From: Uranotaenia lowii
Taxonomy: Eukaryota; Arthropoda; Insecta; Diptera; Culicidae
Length of the DNA stretch: 64,000 nt
Reading direction: 5' to 3'
NCBI RefSeq assembly: GCF_029784155.1
Contig: NC_073693.1
Span: forward strand, 152,617,442-152,681,441
Position 1 is the first letter of the stretch; every line of letters begins with the position of its first letter. Below, in pieces: positions 1 through 10,900 of this stretch. The notes beneath the pieces were generated by a model, which had not been told where the DNA came from, ran no database searches, and was given only the letters and a program-made list of their open reading frames with translations. The translations under genes and the position numbers were made by a program.

Positions 1-495
1 TTTTGCAAAGTAAGTCATTTTCACCCACTGGCACCTTAAAGTACAACTACCTACTTTTAGGTTGTTGTGTTTTAACCTACTAGTAAGTTCCTGCACTGAG
101 GTGGCTATTTACGTCAAAATTACCTAGAGTGGGTTGTTTTTTCTGTCCGTGCTACAATATTGTACGTGGCAACTAAAAAACCAAAATGAATTTTAATTTG
201 AAATTTTTTTCGTAGGTAATGAAACTTTTTATGTAAAAATCGAATCAGAAAAATGCAAAGAAATCATAAAGCTTCTACAAAGGTTTTGCACTTTGCTTCA
301 TTTCAAAGCCTAATTAAATTTTTCACCGCGAAATGCCTGCTGTGTACATTTAATTATACATTTGCTCCTCATTCACATCTTGTTTCTTCAATTTGGTAAC
401 GAAATGAAGCTCATGTGTAACTTATGAAATGGTCATTTCCGAAATCTACTGTTTTGAGCTTTGGGGTGACTTGCATTTTCGATCTTTTCGTTTGC

Positions 496-527
496 TTAAA
501 TAAGAGATGATGTGTAAGCAATCAGTT
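496..527 (+). promoter_or_regulatory. Core promoter: TATA-like box plus arthropod initiator
   Basis: A TTAAATAA box at 496-503 is followed by the arthropod initiator TCAGTT at 522-527, whose A (524) lies about 28 bases after the box. That spacing is the usual one for TATA/Inr promoters in insects. Transcription would start at about 524, giving a 5' leader of about 55 nt before the ATG at 579. The match in spacing and position to the gene that follows is what makes this credible; the motifs alone would be weak. Confidence 0.65.
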
Positions 528-578
528 AGAGAACAGCTGATTTTGACGGGGCGCAGATTTGATTCAGACACTGAGGAA

Positions 579-913
579 ATGTTGAAAGCTTTGGTAAGTA
601 TGATTTGTGGTGTCTATTAAGTTTTGTTCTGATGAATCCTTATTTTTTACAGGCATTGATGTTCGTCGCTTTGTTTATAATTCAAGTCTCCTGCACGCCC
701 TATAGGTTTCATTCGTATCAGCTGATAAACGAAGACGATTCTACGCTTGATTATGGAAGCATTGATGGAAATGAACCGGAAGTGTATGATTACAACATGA
801 ATGATCCTGATACATTCGGAGAGCCTGCGGCACCAATGGCTACTCAACAAGGTGCGGCTGTTCGAAGCACAACAAATAAAAAGCATAAACAGTTCCATGG
901 AGCCGGAAGGTGA
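579..913 (+). CDS. Small secreted peptide precursor, two exons (579-593 and 653-913), neuropeptide-like C-terminus
   Basis: Exon 1 encodes MLKAL and ends at a perfect donor (TTG|GTAAGTA); the 59-bp intron 594-652 ends in TTTTTTACAG, and exon 2 runs in phase 0 to TGA at 911-913. The product is 91 residues. Residues 1-19 (MLKALALMFVALFIIQVSC) form a classic signal peptide with cleavage near Cys19. Residues 30-60 are acidic and Asp/Glu/Tyr rich, like a propeptide spacer. Lys81-Lys82 is a dibasic site, and the chain ends His83-Ala89 followed by Gly-Arg-stop. Gly-Arg at the very end is the usual signal for C-terminal amidation, so a seven-residue amide (HKQFHGA) could be released. I do not recognise the family. 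The start is chosen because exon 1 completes the signal peptide and lies just after a promoter. An ATG-like in-frame read-through from 605 is intronic. It could instead be a salivary or antimicrobial peptide. Confidence 0.75.
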
Positions 914-996
914 AGTGTTTGTTACACACTATTAATTTTTTGGTGTAAATTTGTCATATTGGATGCACAAAATTGAAGCATCACATTTGACATAAA

Positions 997-1002
997 ATTA
1001 AA
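997..1002 (+). terminator. Poly(A) signal variant ATTAAA of the secreted-peptide gene
   Basis: ATTAAA lies 84 bases after the stop codon of the peptide gene, with AT-rich sequence around it. It is the commonest variant poly(A) signal. Distance and orientation fit a short 3' UTR; cleavage site not determinable by eye. Confidence 0.4.
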
Positions 1003-1547
1003 GCATGAAAAGACAGAAACGCTTGAAGACATAAATTCTCAGACATAAATTTAAGACATATGCGAAATAATATTATATCATCGATGATGTAAACTTATGT
1101 CAAATTGGATGCACAAAAGAAAAGCATCTTATCTGACATAAATTTGAATCTTTTCAAAAATAATATTGCTTTGTGCAAAATTTTAGCGTTGTGAGCTACA
1201 CAGCAAAAATTCCCGCATGTAATTTTGAACCCTTTACGATGCAAATAACTGGACCATCGCCTATTATACACATTTAGATATGGCAATTGAAAAAAAAACA
1301 CTGAAGGTTGTAAAATTACAATCAATGAGAAATGGCAAACATTAAAAATCACATGACATCTGTTCTTTTAGTACGCTTTGCATACAATCAAATGTGAAAA
1401 AAATTGGAAGAAAGGCTGGGCAATTCGAAAATGAAAACGAAAGTGATTTTGGTCCCTTGCATTAAGCGTATAAACATTTATTTATTACGATTATTTTCTT
1501 ACATACATACTTTTATTTTCATATAAAAATAATACGTTTAAATATAT
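1003..1547. other. AT-rich intergenic stretch, no gene seen
   Basis: The sequence is AT-rich, with scattered short reading frames in both directions that lack splice signals or recognisable motifs. The words 'ggatgcacaaaa' and 'gacataaa' recur at about 960, 990, 1030 and 1108, a weak local duplication. Confidence 0.4.
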
Positions 1548-2720
1548 TTTATTCACGTTACACCATTAATTGTTTAATTTTTTGAAATTTCTAGTTTAAA
1601 ATTTTTGTTTTCACGGTATGTGTTATTTTAATTTACATACCTTATAACATCGCACCATTCCATCTGCTGTGGGAAGCACCGATACCTTGTCGACGACCAT
1701 ACTTGACCCGTGAGAGGAAATTTTTCGATCATTCCTGGCCTTATTATGGCCTGGTTGAAAGTTTCACCTCTATTGAAACGACCATCTCCGGGACGATACT
1801 TATGTTTCGCGAATGGTTCTCTACGATGATTGGCTTCCCTAGTGGATTAACGTAATATTCGGCCCTGCGGAGCTTCTTCAAAACAAGGAGCTTGTGGTGG
1901 AATCCACATTTGTAACGTCGCTTGGTTCATCTTCATCAGAAGACTGTTCCAGACCCACCCCACCGTTGGCCATTGTTCCATAATCCGACGTAGGTATTCA
2001 CCTATGATGGAAGAAAAGGATTTGCGGATGATGGACAAAGCTGGAAAGAAAATTAAAAATATTCAGACTCCAAATGACAATCTAAACATATTTATGAGAT
2101 ACTTACATATTGCAACAGCATTTCCAAAAAACGAATAATTTGCCACCTATCGGTCATCTTGAACTGACAGCGACCAACAACTCGAAAACTTGGCACAGAC
2201 ATTTCGGTGCGATTAAGGCATGTAGCATCCAGCTTGATGAAAAATGCGATCTGGATTTCCTGCCTGGCTGGGATTGTTCGAAAAGCAATTATTAACTTGT
2301 CTCGGTTTATCGAAGTTTTTCCTGCAAAGTTAAAGAATAAGGTTTTAGAATTTGTGCAAAGAAATCAAAATCTACCACTTACCTAAATAAGAAAATCAAT
2401 AAATTGAAATGACCCCATGGTACACAACAGGCACCCAAATAGCTCCATGATACACTACAGAAGCAATTTGGTGGCATGATAAAGAAAAACAATTTCCCGT
2501 GAATGGCCGTAGTCTTTCGGCGGTCCCAACATCTCGTGTATCCCAAAACTGTTTTAGTTTTCATCATTGCCGTATCCAGTTAGGACTTCTGAAATTTGAA
2601 AAAATACACATTTAACAGAAACTTAATTCGAAAACATTAATTATCTGCTTTTACCACTTTTGCAGCTCTGAATGAATGGAAATTGTCCGAATTTTAGAAA
2701 ACTTTATAGAAAAGCCGACA
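1548..2720 (-). pseudogene. Multi-exon minus-strand locus with short canonical introns; coding status unclear (pseudogene or ncRNA)
   Basis: Reading the minus strand, canonical short introns lie at 2322-2382 (61 bp, AG|GTAAGT ... CTTTGCAG) and 2041-2106 (66 bp, TAT|GTAAGT ... TTTCCAG). A third donor AAG|GTATGT is at 1640 with a possible acceptor at 1591, and an upstream intron 2589-2654 ends in AAATTTCAG. Exons are therefore about 2383-2588, 2107-2321, 1641-2040 and 1548-1590, with AATAAA at 1548-1553 as 3' signal. The phases agree between exons. One frame is open over the 400-nt exon 1641-2040 except for a single TAA at 1847-1849 (it reads ...FEEAPQGRILR, stop, STREANHRREP...), but the joined frame also has two stops in exon 2107-2321. 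A different frame of that exon is fully open (KTSINRDKLIIAFRTIPARQ...). I recognise no domain. Intron structure argues for a once real transcript, the stops for decay or a noncoding role. Confidence 0.5.
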
Positions 2721-3260
2721 CTTTGCTGAATTGAGTTAAATTGTTGGCGGCAATCAGGACAGATCCTGATTTATCAGGACACCTGCACACTCATTTGGCG
2801 CAACACCTTAAACTTGTAAAATTGACCCATTATTGCGAACAGCCGAGATCTGTCAAAAAAAGTGTCGTTTCCTCGAGTCAATTTTACACATTATTTAGAA
2901 AAGCTGGCTTACTAAATAAAGGGTAGTTTTTTAACTTGCCATTCAGAATATAGAACTCTTTCTGCCGTAACCGATCTCGTTCGACGATTCAATGAATCGG
3001 TTAATGCTGAAAGATCAGTTCAATAGATTGAGTTGATTGAATATTTTCCTATTCTATAACAGGAGCATGAAAATGATTTCTTGCCGAATACAGAAATTCA
3101 AAACTAACTGATTTGTTTTTATTATTTTCTTTCCATACTTCTGACATTTTAAGGGCTAACATCAAAGGGCTGACATCGCAGAGCGGGCTTCCAAAATAAT
3201 GTGTAGATTTTACATGCTTACATTACTAATTTTCACCTCTGCTTTGACGTACATGCTGTG

Positions 3261-3348
3261 TACACTATAAGGGGTACAAGGACTTTACATGAAAAAGGAG
3301 TTAACCCAGTCTTTTCCGATAACGGGTCAAAACTACACTATAAGGGGT
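3261..3348. repeat. 15-bp exact direct repeat, 73 bp apart
   Basis: TACACTATAAGGGGT occurs at 3261-3275 and again, exactly, at 3334-3348. The second copy lies at the end of the minus-strand protein-like frame. It could be a target duplication around a small insertion or a local duplication. Confidence 0.6.
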
Positions 3349-4082
3349 TGCGCCAGATGAGTGTGTGGCATCTCTGGGCGGCAATGGCAAACAGGACGTG
3401 TAAAGCTTCGGGTGTGTTCTTATACCAATGCACGGAATCGCCCATCTTGTGACAGGCAATCGTAATCGTAGGCATGGTAGGCGAACTATTGGCTGTCAAA
3501 AAATGCTCCGTCTCCACCCCCCACCAATGAGAAACTTTTGGTACCCCTTGCCTACTTTTCCTCAATATGCATTCACCCGTATCTGGATGCACTCTGATGG
3601 CAAAAGCGGCGTCATTCTGAAACAAAGCGGCCAGAAACTGTAAAAAAAATCTGGCCCATAGTTATGCCATCCCGGCCATCACCCAATGTGGTACATTCAA
3701 TGGTGATGAGGAACTTGAATATTTCGGTAGTGCTAGAAAAATTCACAAGGGAAGGGGATCCGGCTGTTGACGTATGTTGGCCGTGTAAAATTGCACAAGT
3801 GTGTGAAAACTCATAGTACTTTGAAATATTATTATTTTTTATTGTCCATGTACTATGGTGTACAAAATAAACTTTCTTATGGAAGCTCTCAGGTATTCGC
3901 CACCTGCCTTTTAGAAATGTAGACAGGTTGGCCATCCCCGTATTCTGGCCGCTTTGTTTCTGACAGCACTTTTTTGGCCGCCGCATAAGAAAGTTCAAAT
4001 TGATGAAAATTAATAAATATCGGAGAATAATTTCAACCCGCGAAAACAGTCCAAAGTGAAAGTTCCATCGAATTCCACCCAA
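3338..4082 (-). pseudogene. Protein-like relic in two overlapping frames, origin unknown (gene remnant or endogenous viral element)
   Basis: On the minus strand, a 156-codon frame (4082-3612) and a 95-codon frame (3625-3338) overlap. Both read like real protein: mixed composition, few runs, with words such as TLGDGRDGITMGQ (end of the first frame) and FAIRVHPDTGECILRKSR and KVSHWWGVETEHF (second frame). The frame change falls at a T-rich stretch near 3638-3650 that also looks like a splice acceptor (TTTTTTTTACAG at the 3638 end), so it is either a small insertion that breaks one reading frame or an exon boundary. The second frame stops at the 15-bp repeat at 3334-3348. I cannot assign a family. 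Integrated fragments of RNA-virus nucleoproteins are common in mosquito genomes and are one possibility; a decayed host exon, perhaps linked to the spliced locus downstream, is another. Confidence 0.4.
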
Positions 4083-4630
4083 CTTTGGACCCTATTACCG
4101 TTTTCCCATCCTCGGAGCTCAAAAAGTTGGACGAACAAAACAACAAGATTTATCCATTTATCTAATTGTTTGGAATATTGTTATCTGTGAACTATTTTAA
4201 GACCGAAAAGCATGACGCTGGTGGTGAAAGAGCCGTCATCTGGATTTTTGAAATTTGGTCCCTCAAGAATTTCCCGTAGACGAAAAGATGCCACCCGACC
4301 CGTTAAATCAGAAAGATCGGACGTATTCAGGACATTGTCTGATAGCAAAGTCAGGGGCTATTTTTCGTCCCAGAAGACTCCGCCGGGATAATTTCGTCAG
4401 ATAGGTAAAAATATAATAAAGTATAATTCATCATTTCCTCGACCACTCAGAAAGTTTTAAAAAATAACTGAAGATTCCTGAACCAAAATCTGGTAAAAAA
4501 ATATTATGCGGCTAATTTTGTGCTTTTGATTATATACATTAGTTAAAATTTATTTTTAAGGACTGGTAAATACTTTACAGTAAAAATGATACAGTAATTT
4601 TTCGTTATTATTATGAATATCTAAAAGTGA
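4083..4630. other. Intergenic, no feature seen
   Basis: AT-rich sequence without long frames, inverted repeats or splice-like structure that I can support. Confidence 0.4.
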
Positions 4631-5567
4631 TATCTATACCAACACGTGAAAAGGATGTATCTCCATATATGGCGAATCGAGAAAAACGCGTTTGAAGAAA
4701 ATACAACCTATTTTAAATCGCTAATTAAAAATCACTTGAAATGTTTGTGTTTAATGACAGACAAACGATGTCTAGAAGCATCCTCCATATGTTAGAATAG
4801 AGGAACATCAATTTTAATGAAAAAACAACGCGTTATCGTAGATAGAACCTAGCTCACGTCATATTTCGTCTCTTTTGTTTATACACCCTTTGCTATTTTC
4901 TCATTTCTAGCTTTAGTTTTAAGCTCGCGTTCATTTGTAACTAAGTTTTTATGTTGAATGAAGTGTCAAATCTTTACCAACACATAAAAAGCATCTATCT
5001 CCATATATGGCGTATCAAGAAAAACGCGTTTGAAAAAAATACAACCTATTTTAAATCCCTAATTAAAAATCACTTCAAATTTTTGGTTTTTATGAAAGAC
5101 AAACGATTTTTATGAAGCATCCCATGTTAGAATAGAGGAATATCAATTTTTATGAAAAAAAACAACGCGCTATCGTAAATAGCACCTAGCTCAAACAATA
5201 TTTTGTCTAACCTGTTTATACACCCTTTGCTATTTTCTTATTTTTAGCTTTAGTTATAAGCTCACATACATTTGCAACTATGTTTTTACGTTGAATAAAG
5301 AGTCGAATTGATTATTTTGAGTTTGTTCGCGGAATAGTATCGAAAAATCGTTCCGGAGTAAAGGGTGTATATCCATGTGATGGCAGTTCTGGTTTTAGAA
5401 TGTTTATAGATCCTTTACTCAAATTGAGTTTTCAATGTAACGGAATATTATTTTCTCAAAAGGGTTTTACCGTTAAGTAGGGTAACTGTTGGCCTATCAT
5501 GAGGTACTGAAAATGGTTTTTGTTTACTTTTGGAGATAGATCCTTTTCACGTGTTGGTACAGATATA
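4631..5567. mobile_element. Non-autonomous TIR element (family 1, copy 1)
   Basis: The left end 4631-4665 (core ACCAACACGTGAAAAGGAT) is matched in inverted orientation by 5531-5567 (ATCCTTTTCACGTGTTGGT), about 35 bp of near-perfect terminal inverted repeat. No coding capacity is present between. A second member with the same ends lies at 54761-55356, and both share internal words such as GAGAAAAACGCGTTT and TATACACC...TT, which shows this is a family and not a chance palindrome. Flanks are TA-rich (TATA at the right end), so a TA or TATA target site is possible but not resolved. Confidence 0.8.
4638..5310 (+). repeat. Tandem duplication (two ~338-bp units) inside TIR element copy 1
   Basis: The stretch beginning ACCAACACGTGAAAAG at 4638 is repeated from 4976 (ACCAACACATAAAAAG), period about 338 bp. 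Shared landmarks run in order in both units: CTCCATATATGGCG, AAAACGCGTTTGAA, TACAACCTATTTTAAATC, TTAGAATAGAGGAA, ACAACGCG, TATACACCCTTTGCTATTTTC and TTGAAT(G/A)AAG. Divergence is roughly 10-15 percent by eye. Only the left terminus was duplicated, so the element now has one internal TIR copy. Confidence 0.85.
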
Positions 5568-7588
5568 TACACTACGCAAATTTCTAGAATCTTGTGTCAA
5601 ATAGATAATGCAGGCTACTTACGGTTTTCTCTAGCGCTTTTGAACCAATTTACGCTCGCTAGATTCGGTGTTTATATTTCTTGGATCCAACTAGATCCGC
5701 CTTGGTGCTGCTGGTTTCAGTCCCGCGGTTGTTGTTGTGGAAATAAGCCGCTGCTGCTAGCGTCAGTCTGCTGCTGTATTTAGCAGCTGCTGGGGTCCGG
5801 ATTGATCAACTGAAAAAAAAAATTTAAGCCAAAAAACATTATTTTGAAAACAAAAGTTTTCTTTCACATTACCTGTTCAGACGGCCACATAAAAACTGAA
5901 AACCTCATAAATGACACTCGATTTTACCATCCAATAGAGGCTTGTTCTTTTTTTCCGGCAAGCTACTTGAATGACTCAGGAGAAGTCAACGACTGTTTGA
6001 TTTAATCTCATGATTTCACATTTACGCTATCGTTTTTATATTTACATGACATAAAAATACATCCCTTACGCAATAATCTTAGATCTTTTCAAGCTTAAAG
6101 TTCGTTCAAAAGTGTTAATTTTTGTAGTGTGCGTCGTTTAGATGAGAAATGATGTAAAATTAGATCTGATCTGGATTAGATAAAAGAATAATTAGGTGTT
6201 GAAGCGTTTCTGGCTCGTTTAATTTTAGAAAATTTTTGGTGTGTAATTAATAGTTAAGAATTCGCATTATCTACAATATACCTAATAGGAAATCGATAGA
6301 ATTTGTCACTGACCGTTTGCCTGTTTGGTCAATTCTTTTCCGATGACTCATGGTACCGAAACTCCTGTCGACGCGTCGTGATCTGGTGGCGTCGACCGCA
6401 TGAACTTGACATTGTCCCAGCCAGCCAGCGCCAGTCACGTGCGCGCCGACATAAGCCAAAGTATAAGTGTGGCCTTACCACGAAAGTTGGCGCGTTTTGC
6501 GCGTATGAAGTCAAGTTTGGTTCCGCCTTAAAAATAGCCCCAGTTCAATCAAGCCTAGGTCAGGCTTTGTTGCTGTTTCGTTGCAACCTTGCTTGGATTG
6601 ATCTGTCCAAACAAGAGCTTTCGATGGATAAAATCAATGTGCTCTGCTCATACGTCCGAAACTGGCAGGCATGAAAAGTAGTGCGCGCAAAAAAAAAACC
6701 AAAGCAGCATCAAGTGGCTTCACTGCTATGCTAATGTTATTGGCAAGCTGCCGCGGTTGTCTGTTTTTTTTTGTGCCCACTCTTGTCAATGGCTCCATAA
6801 GAAGTTCGGAACAATAGCAAAATTGGCAGGAAGAAAGGAAAGAGCTGACTGGCAAAAAATCTAGACATGGCACCTGGTACGACCGCAGTTGAACTATGGC
6901 GACGACTGACCCGACCAGACGCCTAACTTTGAACCATTGAGGATATCTGGTCGATATAAAGTAGGTATTTTAACAGCCCCCAAACAAAATAATCCCTGTG
7001 CGCACCATACCGGAATTTTATGTAGCTATCCTAAAACTACGGTAGAGATCGAACGATAAAGCTACCTTGAAGCTGTTTTGGCATCTGCGTTCACTCAACT
7101 AGTGTCAATTATCCATCAACAAACTCAGCATCCATTCTTTTAAAACGTCCAACTCGAGTCCCGAAAGAGCCTCATCTACCCTATTTTTGGAGCTTCGATT
7201 GATTGATACAACAACACACCTTCACACAGCTGGAGATAAGCTCATATGGGGCGTTTCTTACATTATGTCTAAATTGTTTTCTGCAACTGCGTCCTACACC
7301 TAAAGCTGGTGTCACTTTCAATAATTTTGCAAGCTACCGGTCATTTCCGACGAGATGTGCCATATGGCATCGACCTGTTGACAAGGTTATTGGTTTTTTT
7401 GGTTTGCTGGTTTACTAATGACTTTTGTTTTGAAGACCATAAAGATTTTTTTCGATTGACTTGTCAAAAATTTAAGAATTCTCCCATAGAAACCCATTTC
7501 ATATTTGGTAAAATATATTTTAGATTTTTCGGTTAAAAATCTTCAAAACTAGCTGGGGATTTTTTTTATCTGACAATTTGCGCCGCGG
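5568..7588. other. Intergenic stretch with a GC-richer island at about 6340-6560
   Basis: No gene or repeat recognised. 6340-6560 is richer in GC and CpG than its surroundings (CTGTCGACGCGTCG, ACGTGCGCGCCGAC, GGCGCGTTTTGCGCG) and carries short open frames on both strands. None shows a motif or flanking splice sites. It may be regulatory DNA or an untranslated exon. Confidence 0.3.
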
Positions 7589-7999
7589 GTCTTCAGCAAG
7601 GTTGCCGAAAAAAATTCTGTGTTTTTGAGAAAAAGAGTTCTGACTTTCTGTGATTTTACCCAAAAATTCTGGGATGGTTTTCTGTGATGCTATTTTCATA
7701 AATTTCATTGAAAATTCATGATAAATTGGGTATTTTTAACATTTAAGTTGGGAAAAATCAATCAACATTACCAGTCTCATCATATTTTCCTAATTCAAAG
7801 TAAAAAAACCTAAATTTTATGTTGACCAAAAATATTATAATTTCGGAAAGCCATTCAAAATTCAAAATTTAAAAATTCTGTGAAATCAGTGAATATTTCA
7901 AAATTCTGTGTTCTGTGACACAGATTCTGTGATGAAAATTTGCTCGAAATTCTGTGAAATTACAGATTTTTCTGTGATATCGGCAACCTTGGTCTTCAG
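7589..7999. mobile_element. hAT-type MITE with exact 8-bp target duplication
   Basis: The element 7597-7991 (395 bp) begins CAAGGTTGCCGA and ends TCGGCAACCTTG, a perfect 12-bp terminal inverted repeat. It is flanked on both sides by GTCTTCAG (7589-7596 and 7992-7999), an exact 8-bp target-site duplication as made by hAT transposases. The interior is non-coding and dominated by the degenerate word ATTCTGTGA repeated in both halves. Confidence 0.88.
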
Positions 8000-10900
8000 A
8001 TCTCCCCTTTTTTTCATAACTCTTGAAGGAGTTGTTGGTCCACTTTGGTGTCTTCAGATGAAAGTTGCTTCAAATTGGGCTATACGAATGTACTTTTGCG
8101 AAATTTGGTGATGCAGACAGTACTTTATGATACTATTTAAAGTTTATTTACAAATTTTCGTGTTTAATGTCATTACTTTTACGATTTCCGTTGGAAAATA
8201 TCAGAGTACTTAAGCTTTGATATATGCTTTTATTTTATTTACAAAAAAAAACTAACCAAATCAAAAAATAAAAAAAATTGAAATTTAAAAAATACAAGCC
8301 GTAAAAATGAACAAAATTTCCAATATTGGGAAGATCTGAAGACCCTACCAATTCCCACCAATCCTCACCTACATTAATTAGCTAGAAATTCTTATGACAC
8401 CAAGCAATGCAATGGAGTACAAATCGGAGAATTACCTACACTTTTTCTGATCAAAACTCAGCATCGATATAGATTTTAAACACGGGGATGCACTTATCAG
8501 TGTGTTGTGTGGATAACATTTCTCAGATTTAAGCTTTTTAACTCAGATTTAAGATATATTTCTCAGATTTGAGCTTTCATCCTCAGTGCTCTCAAGGCAA
8601 AAAAAGCTTAAATCTGAGGGAAAAAAGCTAAAAAACGAGATTCACTAACAATTAGAAAAAAAAAATGTTGGCTACACGATACATAGAGATATCCCGTGCA
8701 TCCCTGTGATTTAAAAGGATTATTATTAGAGAAAATATAAAAAAATCTCTTCTATTTTTTTCTTAAATCTACAAAAAATATGCTTGCTTAGCTTGATAGT
8801 TTAGCTTTATTGACTACTCACATCCACCCTAAACTATTAAATCCGAAAATGCTTCATTTTCAGTTTTATTCTCTTAACTAATAAAAATCATTTTTTATCA
8901 TGGCATTAAACAACTTTCCTTTTAAAATCACATTAACGCATTTGAAACTCCATAGTAGCAGGCGTGACTTGGTAGAACGAGTTCTACATCGCCAAATGAT
9001 TGCTACTCCGTAATTGACCGAGTCCATCAAATTTTGTGCAATGGTCAAAAGAATGGTACCGTAAAACGAGATAAGATTGATCACTTTTTCAATATTTTTC
9101 GATTGTTTTTCTCTTTTAAGGAGTATGTAGCATGTTTCATATTTTTGAAACCAATACTGGACTGCTATGAACGTAAAACATGGTTGCAGAAATTTATTAG
9201 ACTACTTTAAATTTGATTTTAAATCATCGACTTCGTTTTTGTTAAGAATTTAATGCTCCGAGGTAACATTGATCAGTCATTATTTTGACGGTTTTGACGA
9301 GTTTTCTTGATCATAAAGGATACAAAACACCTTCATAATATTTACAAATGCAAGTTTATCAATTGCTAAGGCAGTTCGGAACTCAAATGATATAAAATTA
9401 ATCATAAAACTCTTAAAATTGAACACAATACTTCCGGTGGCTCAAAGATACTAAATTTTTAATATTGAGTTTTGGTGATTCTTCGTGTAGATTTTTTCGC
9501 GGTCCAAAAAAAACAGCTGCATGCATTGAAATGTTAAATTTTACTTATACAATTTTAACTACTAAAAATGAAATTTTGCCTTCATTCAATTCCCTAGACC
9601 TTCGCACTATTCCGCTTTAACTTTTTCCTTCAAACTTTACCATTTGATAGGGTTTCTAGCCCTAGACTTCCTAGGCTGGCTTACTCTTGGAAAATGTCCA
9701 TGATTTTTAAATATCAAGAATTTACTTCAAAATACAACAAAAACTACATCAAAACTATACATTTACTGAGGAAAATACTTGATCTCTCACATTAATCAAC
9801 CTGCGGCTTCTAAACGCTTTGATTTCATCAGGATGGGTGTTGGTTTGCGAGCCTTGGAAAAAATAGATATTTCAAGATCTTGAAATAACATTTCAACCAA
9901 GGTGGGTATATACAGGAGGTGTTACCAAATATCGAATTCCCGATTCAGACATTTTGGCTATTTAGGCTATGCAGCTATGCGGAACTCATGAAGTTTGTTT
10001 ATCAACAAACCACAGAAATGCTGAGCTAATAATCTTATGTTTGTAAACAAACTCATTGAGAGCCCCGCTCACTCCTCGCCTACCCGATCAGGAGAGCATA
10101 TCAAAATAATAACTCAAGCGTATCTCACCAAGATATTTACATTTGATTCAGTTTTAATTAAGAACTACAAATTTTCGATTTTAAGTTTCTCCCATCTGAA
10201 TTATATCTTATTCTGATTGACAGACTTGAATAGGGTTGAGCTAATTTTCAATGATCAAGATTTTTTCGGATAGTCCTAAAATAAAATGATTATATCTTAT
10301 TTTGATATACGTTCAACTTTTTCTGAAACACGGACATCGAAGTCCACGGCCCAAACCGTACGTTTATGAGTTTCGCTCAACAGATTCATAAAGTTGAATC
10401 CAAGTTTTGGGAAACCAAAAATGGGGCATGGTTTAGCAAATAATGCGGTTTATAGACAAAAATAAAAAAAAAGTTTTTTTTTTAATTTTTGTGTTTTAGT
10501 AGCTAATTTGAAAGCTTGTTAACCATAGTATGAAAAGTGTGTTGATCTAAAACTTTTGCAAAAACATGTCATGAAATTGTTGAACTTTCCAGAAAGCAAA
10601 TCCTAAAATTTTACAATACTTTTCAATGGATTCCGATTTTTTTTTTTTTTTGAAATGGTTATAATTTTTTTCATGAAATACTTTGCTCCTTCTCATGTTG
10701 AGAAAAAATGAAGCTTAAGAATAGGCTAAATCAATAATTAAAGACCAACTTCATTTCAAACTTATTTGAATTTCTTGGACATGCAAAAATTTATTCTTAT
10801 AAAACGTAAACGTAAACGTAAACGTAAAAAACTTATATTGGCTATTGATATGACATATTTTATCTGAATAAGTGGATATTTACGTTTAACTAGTAATTTT

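Noticed and set aside
6271..6674. Overlapping frames on both strands in a GC-rich island
   Set aside because: Open on both strands at once because of GC content; no conserved motif or exon boundary.
9057..9300. TACCGTAAAACGAGATAAG as the left end of a MITE
   Set aside because: No inverted partner could be found within several kb, so boundaries cannot be given.
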